The notes under the pieces were generated by a model that saw only the letters and a program-made list of their open reading frames with translations, did not search any database and was not told where the DNA came from. This document shows, one piece after another, positions 1-12,367 of a DNA stretch of 64,000 bases. Positions within the stretch are counted from its first letter, which is position 1. Each line of letters begins with the position of its first letter. A program made the translations under genes and the position numbers. Location of the stretch: assembly GCA_036365515.1 (NCBI GenBank), contig CM070873.1, forward strand, positions 25,340,585 to 25,404,584, read 5' to 3'. Source of the stretch: Torymus aiolomorphi. Lineage: Eukaryota > Arthropoda > Insecta > Hymenoptera > Torymidae.

Positions 1-2305
1 ACATACAAGCTTTCAGTACTTTCAACACTCTTCTTACAAGTGTAGTTGTTCGGTTGTCACATAATCAATGACTTATAAGAGGTTTACACATATCTACGTC
101 GAAAATAAATACTAAATAAATAAAATTTAAAACTTTTCAAGCGGAGTTCAATTACCTTCACTTATTGACTAAAAAAATTTTTTCCATCAGAAAAGTTCAT
201 GACTGCTACAAGTTCCTTTATCCTTCACCACTAAACTTCATTTTCTCATTATATATCACCCAACCACCATCTACTTTCTCCGACCCCAACTCGCTCTTTA
301 AAATAGCACCTACTCGTATGACGCTCGCGTTACTTTTTCCATATCCGTAAAGAATAAACTTCCGCAGCTGCGAGTTTTCCCTTGAAATCACGACGCTCCT
401 TTGCTGATATCGGACTTACAACACAGTCGCGACGACGTTTATTTGCATTAAAATTTTAATGCCGTCGCGAGCTTTCCTCCCCCCACCCTCCCCTCCACGT
501 TACTGAGATCAAGTTATATTCCCCCTCTCAATCCCCCTCCGATATTTCCCTCGGGAGCAGCTGCAGCAGCAGCCAATTGCATGCTACTTATATGCGTCTC
601 ACGCCAGCGTGAATCTCTGCCACTCTCTCTAAGACGCGTAATGCGCCCGCATAAATTATTATTGGGATTATTAAGCGTCGTATTCGCGATTGAACGGGGT
701 GAAAGTTTGAGGGGATTGAAATTATTTTCTAGCAGCGTTTGGTTTTCAACGATGGTAATGTTCGTTATATCGATCGAAATGAAATTACAGCGGGGCTTTG
801 AGATTATCAAGTACGACGGTTATTGGATGATTTAATGTGATTGTATAATAATTCTGATTTTCGATTTGCTAGATGTAGGAAAAATAACTTCCTTCAAATG
901 TTATTATAAAGATAAAAAAGCAATACTATGCGATCTAAAAGAAACCACGTGTGTAACAATCGTAGTTATTTTTTGTGTTTCTTCATTAAAAGCTAAGGAA
1001 AAAGGTAAAAAATATATAAAGATAAATATAGGCAACCGTAGTTAACAAAGTAAGCGTCTAGGTACTGAAAATTTTGTACAAATGAACTGCAGCGCGTTAC
1101 AGGACAGTTGGAAGAGACTCGCATGCATATGCTCTGGTCCAAAAACGACTGCGGTTCACTGCAGTCGCAAAACACTTGGGAAAACACGGCGGTACTTTGA
1201 TCGAGACTGCAGCATTGCTCCACTCAAATAAAGAACAAATACTATAAATTCGATTTGACCCTGCTTCGGAATTGCATTTTTCAATCGGGCGTTTTAATCT
1301 TTTAACGTAGATGAGATAGAGATAAAATATAGTTTTATTTTTTTTTTTAGGAAACCTGAAATTTGCTAATGGTTTTTCTAGAAAATAACCGCAATCAGTG
1401 ATAAGCAAGAGAAAGTAAAATAAGTACATTATTTACTCGATTTGTAGTATATACTTTCATGTTAAAATATACGAATTTTTTAGTTTTTTTTTCAAAAATA
1501 TTAAAAGATTGGACTTTTTAGCTGTCTTGGTCTAAAGACCTAATGCTTCTGTAAGAAATTTCCCATCCGTAATGAGTTTCGATGCCAGAAATTAAAAATA
1601 AAGTTTTTCAAACTTGTATTTTAAGGCTGGAAAGTACAAAACTTTTTTTACATTATACACGTAGAGAAGATCGTTCATCTATAATGAATACATAGTGCTC
1701 CATTATCAATGCTAAAATAAGAATTTTAAATGTGAATGGAAATAAAACCAGCGCTTTTCAATGTCAATTTTGTGTATAAATATTGCCATAAGTATATATG
1801 GTTCAAACAAAATTAAGTTATTAATCGTAAGTACATTTCAGCTTCATTTTCACAGAAATGTTAAAAAAAATAAGTTATTTATTACGGAAGAGTCTTTCTT
1901 ACAATTTCGATTTATAAAAGAAAGTAAAACTATCTTTCACTTATTTGTTTCAATAAAAAAAAATAACTACTTGTTCTAATGGCATGGTAGTATAAAGTTT
2001 AAATTAATATATTACAATTTGAAAAAAGCAAATTGAAGCTGGTTTTGCGTATTTTGACTTTCTTAGTTTATCTTGAATACAAGCAGTTTTGAAACTAAAC
2101 GATTCGCGTTCAATAAATCACTTTTTTACTAACCATTTTCTTAAAATAAACCCAAAAACAACTACAATTCTAGTATTCTGTGCGTTGCGATCGCATCTAC
2201 TATTAATTGTGGCATATATTACACTATTACAACGAAAACCATATCAATTTTTTTTTTCAATTTGCATCGCACTTGCTTTCCAACGCCATCCGATTCTCAT
2301 TTCAG
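1..2305. other. 5' flank or upstream intron, no gene recognised
   Basis: Mostly AT-rich sequence. A GC-richer patch at about 360-700 contains short open frames on both strands without protein character. An earlier exon or promoter of the repeat gene could lie here, but no TATA box, initiator or donor stood out enough to call. Confidence 0.5.
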
Positions 2306-2711
2306 ATGTTCAACCGCCGCCTCTTACCGGATCCGGAACAATGCGGCGCCTCACGGTTGGGCCTGACACCAGACGCGAACCGCACCTCGCGAAACTCCCT
2401 GGTACCGGACGACTACCACCGCTCGCCGCGTGGTTCCCTGGTGCCCGATCCATCGGGCCGCTCGCCTCGCAACAGCCTCGTACCGGGCGACCTGGGCCGC
2501 TCGCCCCGCAATAGCCTCGTGCCCGGTGACCTCATCGTCTCGCGCTCGCCCAGGCACTCGCTCGTACCCGACAGCGCGCTCAGTCCGCGCAACAGCCTCG
2601 TGCCCGGGTTGGACGGGTACAGTCGCAGCCCCAGGGGGAGCCTCGTGCCCGGGGCTGCTGTCGTCGCTGTGGCCGCCGTGGGGTCCAGGACGTCGCTGAT
2701 GCCTGAAAATG
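2306..2711 (+). CDS. Exon 1 seen: first block of SPR(N/G/H)SLVP repeats
   Basis: The acceptor ending at 2305 follows a T-rich tract, and the exon opens directly with ATG. The donor at 2712 reads GTGAGT. The exon encodes residues 1-135 plus one base. It has about seven copies of a 12-15 residue unit ending SPRNSLVPG or SPRGSLVPD, with a weaker copy (SRTSLMPE) at the end. The exon is GC-rich inside AT-rich DNA. The frame is open without a stop back to about 2207, so the ATG at 2306 may be the initiator, or an internal Met if coding exons lie further upstream. No core promoter was identified here. Confidence 0.8.
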
Positions 2712-5700
2712 GTGAGTGTTAATTGCAGTTTCATTAGGGCTTTTTTACTCTCTAAATGTAAAATAGTGGAAAGTCTATCTAAGAGTTAAAACTCGTGCAC
2801 ATCTGAAACAGTGAATATGCACTCTGAATAGTGGCCATTTACTGCTCTAATAGTGTATATCAAGGTGATGTGATACCCACACTATTACTCAATTCTGCGT
2901 TCCTGTTTTTCTCCTTCAATTTTAAACTTTCTGAAAAAAACTCTTTGATACGTTTTAAGTTTAATAAAGAACTACAACGTATCAAAGAGTTTTTTTCTTA
3001 AAATTAAAAATTGAATGAGAAAAACGGGAACCCAATTTTGAGTAATAGCGTGGGTATCGCATCACCTTAACATTATAAAAATACAGTACTCCTTCAGAAT
3101 ACCGCCGCTATGTGTCTCTCTTACTCTAACGAGTTGTTTATGATATAGAAAAGGACACACGACGGCGGTATTCTGAAGGAGCACTGTAGTTTAATTTCGC
3201 TATTTTAAAAAAGTTAATATATATACACTACTAAAATAATAGATGCCCACTATTTTGGAGTGCATATTCACTATTTCGGTAGTGTACGACTTTTAACTTT
3301 TAGATAGTGGATTTTCCACTATTTTACATTTAGAGAGTAGATTTTTAAATGGATAAGGATGAAATGATAATATTGTAGGTTATCAGGACACAAGTAGCTT
3401 TGTAGGGTGCTGTGAAATCTGTAGTTAGGAGATTTTGTCTTTAATTTGATTAAATATATTTTTCAAGTTTAAAATCCCATCCAAGCTTAATGTTGTATAT
3501 AAAGTTTCAAAAACGCAAATGAAACTATAAAACCAGACTCCTTTGATTAGAGTTATAAAATATTGATTCGGTCAAAAATTACGCTAGTTCAAAGTTGAGC
3601 GAAAAATAAACAAAATAAACCAACACAATTGTGTGTGAATTTGCAGGATATTTTGATCATTTTGGGGTCGCCGAAATAGTAGAGTTTTTTTGGAAATTAG
3701 TTATACATCATATATGATTTTTTTAAAAAGGAAGAGCATTTCTTAAAGTTAACCAATAACTTAATTATTTTTAAAATAATCATGTTAGAATTGCATCTGA
3801 GTACCTAGCAGGAAAATAGTCTGATTCACTGAATATTTATATAATTATTTTCAAGTTGAAACAAAGTAGAATCATCAATTATTTATTTATTCAAGTTATT
3901 ACAACAACTATCAAGTCGGTTATTATAATATTAAAACAACAAGTTGGCAATAAAAAATGTCGCACATCTTCATTTAAAAATCATCGCTTTGTAATTCTAA
4001 ATTAATTTACATTCTGCATAATCTATCAGTAAACCAATCAGTAATAGTATGGATTAGCAAACGTACATATACAAAACTAAACTACTAGCACAAATTAATT
4101 ATTTACCGTATACATAGTAAGTATTAATACGCATATTGGAATGTTGCAGGTATGAGCAGAAGCCCGAGACATTCGCTGGTGCCCGACGTCTCGAGCTCGA
4201 GGAGTCCGCGTGGCAGTATTGCCAACATCGACTTCGATCGAAATCCGAGGGGCTCGATATGCCCCGATACGGCCAGGTCACCGAGGGGCTCGATATGCCC
4301 CGACACGGCCAGGTCGCCGAGGGGCAGTATCACGCCCTTGGACATGCTCTCCGACAAGAAGGTGAGACGGTCGTAGATGAAATTTAAAGCCGTGTTCTAT
4401 TGCTCCATCAATATCCATTTCCTATTTATGCCCCAGAATCGATAACTATCGGTACATTTTAAATATGTTACAAATTATCTGGTATATTAGCAACTGCTCA
4501 GTCATCCACTTAAAAGTTTATGGTCTGAAGGATGTGGTTTTTGCACTTGTTCACGCAAGAATTCGTTCGATTCAAATTTTTCTGGTTCTGAGCAGAAATT
4601 AGGGTCCCGATGAAAATGGAAAATATTAAGAACTATTATACTGTTCCTGAAATAAAGTAATCTCCTGGAAGAAAAGATTATTAAACAAACTGGAATTTAA
4701 AGTCTCTAATCTAAAATGACTTGATTGTTTCAATATATTGTTAAATACAAAAGTTGTGTGTCTTATCGATACGCATGTTTTTTTATCAGAAACATTTTGT
4801 ACTAATATGCAAAGAAGAAAAATAAAAGTCAAAGTTCAAAAAGAAACAATAAAATTATCACACCTTTGAACTATTTCGTTCATACATAAAAATCCATCAA
4901 CGTATCCTCCGGGTCCCATCTTCCATCCACCCAACACAGACCTACTCAACGAAACTGAATCACTTGTTAAATTGAATCTTTCGTTCCCTTTCAGGACCGC
5001 AGCCCACGGGGCTCGATCGCCTCGGAATGCATGAACCAGAGCCCTCGCGGCTCCATCGTGCCGGAGCTGATAAACCGCTCGCCTCGGGGCTCCATCGCTC
5101 CGGATCCCAATCGCTCGCCCCGTGGCTCCATCTGCCCTGAAGGTAGCAACCGCTCGCCCCGTGGCTCCATAGCGCCACATGACGGCGGCCCGCTAAACAG
5201 GTCGCCACGTGGCAGCATCGGCATGGGCGAGCATCGGGGCTCGCTTGGTGGTGAGGATGATGGCGCATTGCAGAACAGAAGTCCCCGGGGCAGCATAGGA
5301 CCCGTATCCGAGCTCGACAGAAGTCCGAGGGGCAGTCTCGCAGGACAGGACAGAAGACTGCCCAGTAGGGGATTCGGGGCGCAGGATTCCACGAAGTCGG
5401 CTGGGGAAGGTGGGTTTTACTTTTTTTGTATTGAATCGTTTGATTGAGTAGAGGGTGACCAGATGGCGATTTTTTGTCTTGCTTACTCTCAATGAACGTG
5501 GCGTCAATTACATATAAGTGAAAAGGATGGAAGGTTGCTAACTGGTCGCCCTGATTGCATATAGACTATGTTTGAAACATGTTGTAATAAACATGTTGTA
5601 GACAGGGTAACCAATTCATATAATGCTACTGACTAATCTCAACTGATTGCAAAAGTCACTAACACGTGTTGTCATCGATTGAGCTAATCACGCAGTGTTT

Positions 5701-8700
5701 TGGACTGTCTGAACACAAAATAGCTTACAGTGTTTACGAAATTAAAGATTTGCAAACAAATAAATAATACATTGTTACTACTCGTTATAAAATATATATT
5801 CAACAATCTCAAATTGCAAAATCTGGAAAAGCTAACCTCTTAATTATTACCATATACACTTAATTAACGCATAACCGAAGAATTCGAAAAACTAAATTTA
5901 GAAACTAGATTTTCAAAATAGACATCGGCCAATTCTAGATTGTCAAAAAAAAAGACTTAAAAATACAAAAGAACAAGCATTTGAACACAGAAACAACAAA
6001 GAACGATAAGAAAGTACATGCATTTAAAATATTTTATCTTAGACTACTATTTTATAGAATATTGGAAAGAAATTTTCAAGAATAATACTACACTAATCAT
6101 AATTCCCTTCATATTCTGTAAAAATAAATATGTTTTTCGAGAGCTTTTTCTGCGATCGAAAAACTTTCTAAATCTCTGCAAGATAATTTACTAAGTTTTT
6201 ATGAAAAGATCATTTAAAAAAATTTAATTTATAAGCATTGATAATAACAGAAAATAAATATTGTTTTTCTTGCAAAAAATACTTTAATAGCAGTTTTTCT
6301 TAAGCAACATATTGAAGGCGAACTGTAATTCACCGAAATTTAAAAATTACTCGACACACTTAAGTAAAAATAATTCATCCTCTTTCTAAAAAAGGATCTC
6401 AACCTAAACTTTCCCCAATTTTTCTCAAATTTTTCCTGTTCCCATCCACCACACACAAATAACCACCACGCCTCTCCGTACATTTACCACCTCTATACGA
6501 CGCAGGCCCTCGCGGACGCGGTGTATAACCCGGAAACCGACAGTAACCGTACTCACGCGAATATACACGCACACAAGGGCGAGAGGAGAGGAATGGTTTT
6601 GAAAACATTTTCGGACGGCGAGACTCGACCGCACTACGTGTCTATACCTCTCGGGCCAATTTCGCGAGGATATGGAGAGGCAAGCCAGACTGGCGTGTGG
6701 GCACACAATATCGCCGCCCGCACGGCTGGCCGTGCACTGGCTTATGTGAAAGATGTGTACGTATAAGAGAAAGGGAGAGAGTCGTGAGCTTTAGGGCACA
6801 TATATATGTAGTCGTCAGTGTATAGAAGCTTTGATGGATCAAGACGGCGAGTTTGCGTTTTCCAAGGGTTCTTGGTTTTAGTGTTTGAGTAGGACTTTGA
6901 ATGTTTTGATATGGGAGTGGTAAGGTTTTTTACTTTTTGGTTATACTTTCAATAACTTTTTTGAGCACGAGACTTCCAACTTTTATTTTAAAAAAATTGT
7001 ACTTAAACTGTTATTGAAAAAGACTTAATATGTTACTGCTTTGGAATGTATTAATAATTTCGAGTTAAAATTATTGTGAATTTTGTATGTACATAAGAAA
7101 CATAAGGAAGTGTAAAGAAAAGCATACAAATAAGAAAGTGGATTACAGCTCAAACTTTAATATAAGAAAATATAACTTTTGTTGAATTTCGAACAATTTT
7201 CACATTTTCTTTCATTTTTCTACATTTTTCTACTTTTTGATAGAATGAATTTGAATTTTCTCAGAAATTCGATTTAACCAAATCGAATAACAACGCCCCT
7301 AAGATCTACCAAAAGACAATTTTCCACTTCATACACATAAGCTACCGATCATCATCGTCCTTCAAAATTTTAATAACCTCTTGAGGTCTCGTGCACACAC
7401 GCTACACATTTGCGTTCGTACGGAAAATTCGAACGACACGGGACGTAAAAAAAGATATCATGCCGAGTTTTACGGTGGCGCTTTTACGATCGCAACTGGA
7501 TTTGCGTTTCAATGCGGGCGCGCGCTATGTGTGCGCGTGGAAAAGGGATGGAAATCTATTTTGCAAACATTTGCAACTTATGGCACGAGCCGGGACGATA
7601 ACACGCCGCGCTGTGGTTGTTCCCGGCAAAGGGGCGTGGGATGGGAATGTCGGTGATGAAATGTATGTTATTCTTCTTTTGACATTTGTGATATATAATA
7701 GGTACGGTTGCTGTACTAGTGAGGAAAAATAAAATTTCTATGATACTCTGCGGCTATAGTGCTTTTTTATAGAATGCGTAAAAGAATGAAATAAAGCTGA
7801 TTGATGTAATAGTCCTCTTCGTAACAGTGTTACGCTTTTAATAGATTTATTTGAATTTTGTGAAATAACAAAGACACTTGTTTAAAAATTCTATACATTT
7901 TTGAAGCATATTATTTTTCAAAAATGAGATTTTAATGATTGAAAAGTTTAAAAATTAAAATTATTGATAACGTTTTTTGAGTTATAAGTTGGTAATTTAG
8001 TTTACGAAATCAATAATTTTTTCATTCACAATACTCAGTGACTCATACACATTGATTATTTTACGTGAATTAATCGCTGCATATAAACTTATATTAGTGA
8101 TTGTAAGTTCAAGTTGAAAAAATTTATAATTTTCAACTTCTTTAGATTAGAGACAACTTTCGATTAACGGTGACATAATTGCGCGTTAATAGGACATAAT
8201 AAAGTATATACAAGCTGTTCGCTTTAATGAGGATGTTAAGATAATCAAGTTACTTGTACTACAACTCGTAATTTGACTCATTTTGCCAAGGGCTACCTTT
8301 CGATTGAACTTAGCCGTTATTATCGATAAAGTAAAGCATAATTTTGGTGCGAGTAAATTTCTCGTACTACAACGTTGTTAGCGCTACTTTTAATTAGAGT
8401 TTTGCGTTTGGCCAAATGACTTTATAATCATGTTTATTTACACAGAACTTTTGCAGTTATAAACAAAAATCGTAATCATTACAATTGCCTATTTTCTCAT
8501 TAACGAAGACTATTTTAATGATACAATAATTATGAAATCTGTATTTATAAAGATTTTTCTTAAAGATTCTTAAGCTAATTTTTCTAAAATTACTAAAGCT
8601 TAAAAAAATAAACAAATTTGAGTTGAAAAGTTCAGTACGTATATTTATAAAGAAGTTTTATCTTTCGAATTCAGAAAAATACTCTTAGTTCATCTTTTCA

Positions 8701-11700
8701 TTTAGATTATAACATATACATTAATACCCCACAGAAATAGCCAACAAAAATTCAGAACAACGAGAAATCAAATACCTAATCATTCACCCACTATACCCTC
8801 ATAAAAAGAACAAACAATTCACGTCTTTTTTTCCTTTTTCCTTTACGTAGGATCGACAAAGGGCCGTAGCAGCTCACCGTACCGGCGGGCCGAGACCTCG
8901 GGCAGCATCCGCTCGACCGGCAGCGGGGCCCAGGTGAACCTCGGCTATGGGGCCACAGCCACCAACAACTCTTGGGTCGACTCCAGGCGCGCCAGCAGCT
9001 CCGTTTCCCAGGTAGCTCGTATAATAATGATAAAATTAAAATTACCGGAGTATTCTCCATTACGTGGAATTTAAACGATTTGATAAGTTTGAGTAAATAC
9101 ACTTTCTACTGCAATAAATAATAAAATGTAAAACGTCTGTAAAATATGACCAACATTTTTTTTACTAAAATGAGCAAAACGTCGAGTATAATTTTTTAGA
9201 GAATTGTGCAGGTCTTTTTTTCGTATCGCAAATTGCACCGTTCGGGCGTTATTTTGTTGGCCGTAAGAACACTCTACGATTTACACTAACTTGAAGTTAA
9301 ATAGCAGCGATCTCAAACTTGGAGAAACTTTGTCTGGTTAAACTACGTCTCAATTCAATGGATACTTACTTAGGGCTTTTACAAGGTGTGTGTCACACCC
9401 TCGGGAGATGGATTTTTACGAGACTTGGAAGGAATGTTCTAGTGCATAAAAATGGCATTTATTATCCTTTCCTTTGCCGTATTTTGATAAAAATTATATA
9501 AAAATGATATGAAGCAGAGGAGATGAATTTGATTGTTCATTAAAAAAGTTTTCCTTAAATATTTTCAAAATTCATTTGCCAACACTTTAATAATGTAGAA
9601 AGATATTTGAAAAACAATGCAGAAGGAGCATAAATAGAACTGTTATTAAAATGGTTCTGGTTCTGGTAAATATAGACAGTGTAAATAACAGAAGGAGTAA
9701 ATAATTGAATTTTTTTATAATTATCTTGGTGCAGCAATCTCTTATATTAACACATAAAATACAATAAAAGATATTGAAAATGAAACTTTATAAGAAAACA
9801 AAAATAAGTAACGCTTTATTTCAACTTTTAAAAATGATAACATTTTTCACGAACTAACATTTAACCATTATTATTATCTCTATTGATTTTTCTACCACAT
9901 TGTAAAATATAAACGGAAAATCTATAGAAAATACCTTATACCCCTATTTTCTGTAATCACATTATTTTATCATTAAGCATTATATTTTTCAAACATATTT
10001 CAATTGGTTTTACCTATTAGCCAGCTAGCAAAAAGTTTTCAAAGTCACTTGAAATCTACAATTATACGTGCATACATGCGTTTGCGTGCGAAAGCTCGTA
10101 GCCAGAGAAGTGAAGCATATGATGTTGAAAAGAATCATACCGAGGAAAGCAGTCCGCAGGTGATAGCTCGACAATACGTACCTGTTGCTGCTGTCTTTCT
10201 GTCAAGTGCCTTCCGTAAAAATAAACAACTTTTTAAAGTCACTGTTAAAGTCACATGCTACGTTTTTTGTTTAATCAATTACATTTAAGGCAAAAGTTAC
10301 AAAAGAAAAATGTTGAAAGATTGCGTTTTATTATTTATTTTCATCTATACACAAACGATCAATTATTATTCTTTAATTTATGTAATAAAATAAGAAACAA
10401 TATTTAAAGACAGTTATTGTATGATTAGTAGAAGCAGAATATTTTACTTGACATTGCGACATTATATATTGCCAATATAACCAAAAAATATTTTTAATAA
10501 AAGCATTTATGAAGTAAATAAGCAATTTACAATAGTATATTCAACACAACATAGTTTCTAGCCAAATTCTTATCATAAACTATCGTTACCAACTTTATTT
10601 GAACAATGAAGCACAGTTCGCTCAAATTAGTTTTTATATGATTATTTTCAATGTGATGATATAAAATGATCTCATTTTGTAAAACAAAAACTATTATTAA
10701 GATGTAATAATTAACCAAAAAACATTTTTAAATCAAGTTCAGAATATAGAAAAAATAATTAGTCTTTCGTTCAAAGTCGATTCCTATTAGGATCTTTTTT
10801 ATAAAATAAATAAATATATTATTTCAAGATGTAGTCGATGCATTAAAAAAACTCTTTTCTTCTTTTTACAAATATGAAAAACGTAACCTAGATTTACCAC
10901 GTATAAAGAAAAAGAAAAAAAATCACAAAAGAATTTACCAGCTCATTTTCTCATAATATTAACATTTCCCGCACTACGCTTAAAAGACCAAAAATCGATG
11001 CAACAACAACATCGTAGTCATCGTCAAAAAGCAAGTGAACCGGCAAATCTCGCGAGGCGCTACGCCAAGATGCTAAACCCGCCTTTCATTGCGCAATTAA
11101 TAACGAATTCCAAACTTCCCCCGAATGAATATTAATTAAAAGCCTCGCTTGCAAAGCCTCGCTCGAGATATATTTTTATTTATTTATGCAAAAATTAATT
11201 TGAAATTTCACCGCGTTTATGTACACTTCATCTCGCTGTTTACTATTCGCTCGGCGACTGGAATGAAAAATAGCTTGGACCTTAGGCGTCGCTTTTAACG
11301 GCCGCGTTTATAATAATAATAATTTTGGCCTGCGAAGATGCAGGTGGCGGTTTCGTTTGTTCGGGATGAAAGATTGCGCGAATCGACGCTGAATTCCAAT
11401 TGCATCGAAGTATTTTTAGAAGGGCAAAGATTTATCCTTGGCTACTATTTTATTTTCAATGGAAAAAGTTGAGTAAGTATATCAAGGAGAGCATTTCTTC
11501 TAAGTTATTTGACATGTTTATAACAGATGAAGTTATCAGAATATTAGAGTATTTTTTCCTGAAGAATATTTTACCAGTTTCTTCAGCCATTTCTCTTTCG
11601 CAAACTCAAACGCTATAAAACCTATTCATACACTGATAGAAATGAATATTTGAGCCAAAGTCCTGTGACTTAACAGTTAAGGCATGAAACTAAAATTATT

Positions 11701-12322
11701 ACAAATAGGATGATATTGTTAATAAGCAAGTTAAATTTCATTAAGTATTAACAGTTACAGTATATCTACAACTTCTTGTGAAGTTGTCATCGCTTGTCAA
11801 CATTTTGCTCCCTCAAAGAGGAAGCTTTGTAATGATGAAAAATATTTTTGAAACAAAAAATGTTTAAAAACATGTTTTAAGACTTTTGGTACCAATATTT
11901 GAGGTTTTTGAGCAAAAAAATGTTTGTGTCTGTATGTGCGTGCGTGCATGCGTGCGTGCGTGCGTGCGTGCGTGTGTGTGTGTGTGTGTATGTGTGTGTG
12001 TACCGGCTATAACTTTTGAACCAATCGATCGATTTTCGTGAGACAAAACTTATTCTCTTCGTTTTCATATAGAATAGAGATGCCATAGCCTATTTTTGGA
12101 TTTTGTGCGTTTTCTTTTGTTTTTGTGAATATTAAATAGGGTTTCTTCAATAAACCACACACCTGTGAACAGTAACAATTCCCAATACTTTATTAACACA
12201 CTTTCTCTTTCAGTACAAATCTCTTTCGTGTTTACAACCGCATCGTGCGGAAGCCGACAGTCGAGTGAGCTCCCGCTTGGCCGCTCGCCAGTACAATCAT
12301 CCGTGTGATGGCGCTGCGCATA

Positions 12323-12367
<45 letters not shown>

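Larger units (their letters stand above)
2748..3337. mobile_element. Palindromic TA-flanked MITE (host of two nested MITEs)
   Basis: Inverted termini CTCTCTAAATGTAAAATAGT are flanked by TA on both sides, as in Tc1/mariner-type insertions. About 90 bp of each arm match, including a shared ATATGCACTC motif. The middle is filled by two other hairpin elements (2864-3066 and 3084-3186). A relative seems to begin at 17613, with the same CTCTCTAAAT start and similar AATAGTG motifs. No coding capacity. Confidence 0.75.

Noticed and set aside
2351..2734. Minus-strand and alternate-frame open frames over exons 1-3
   Set aside because: They arise because the SPRGS repeat DNA is GC-rich and periodic. 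Only the + frame joins the other exons in phase.
7381..7732. Overlapping 91- and 113-codon + frames
   Set aside because: Two frames compete over one GC-rich island with no protein features.
10004..10288. 94-codon + frame as an extra exon
   Set aside because: No matching acceptor/donor phase with exons 4 and 5, and no protein motif.
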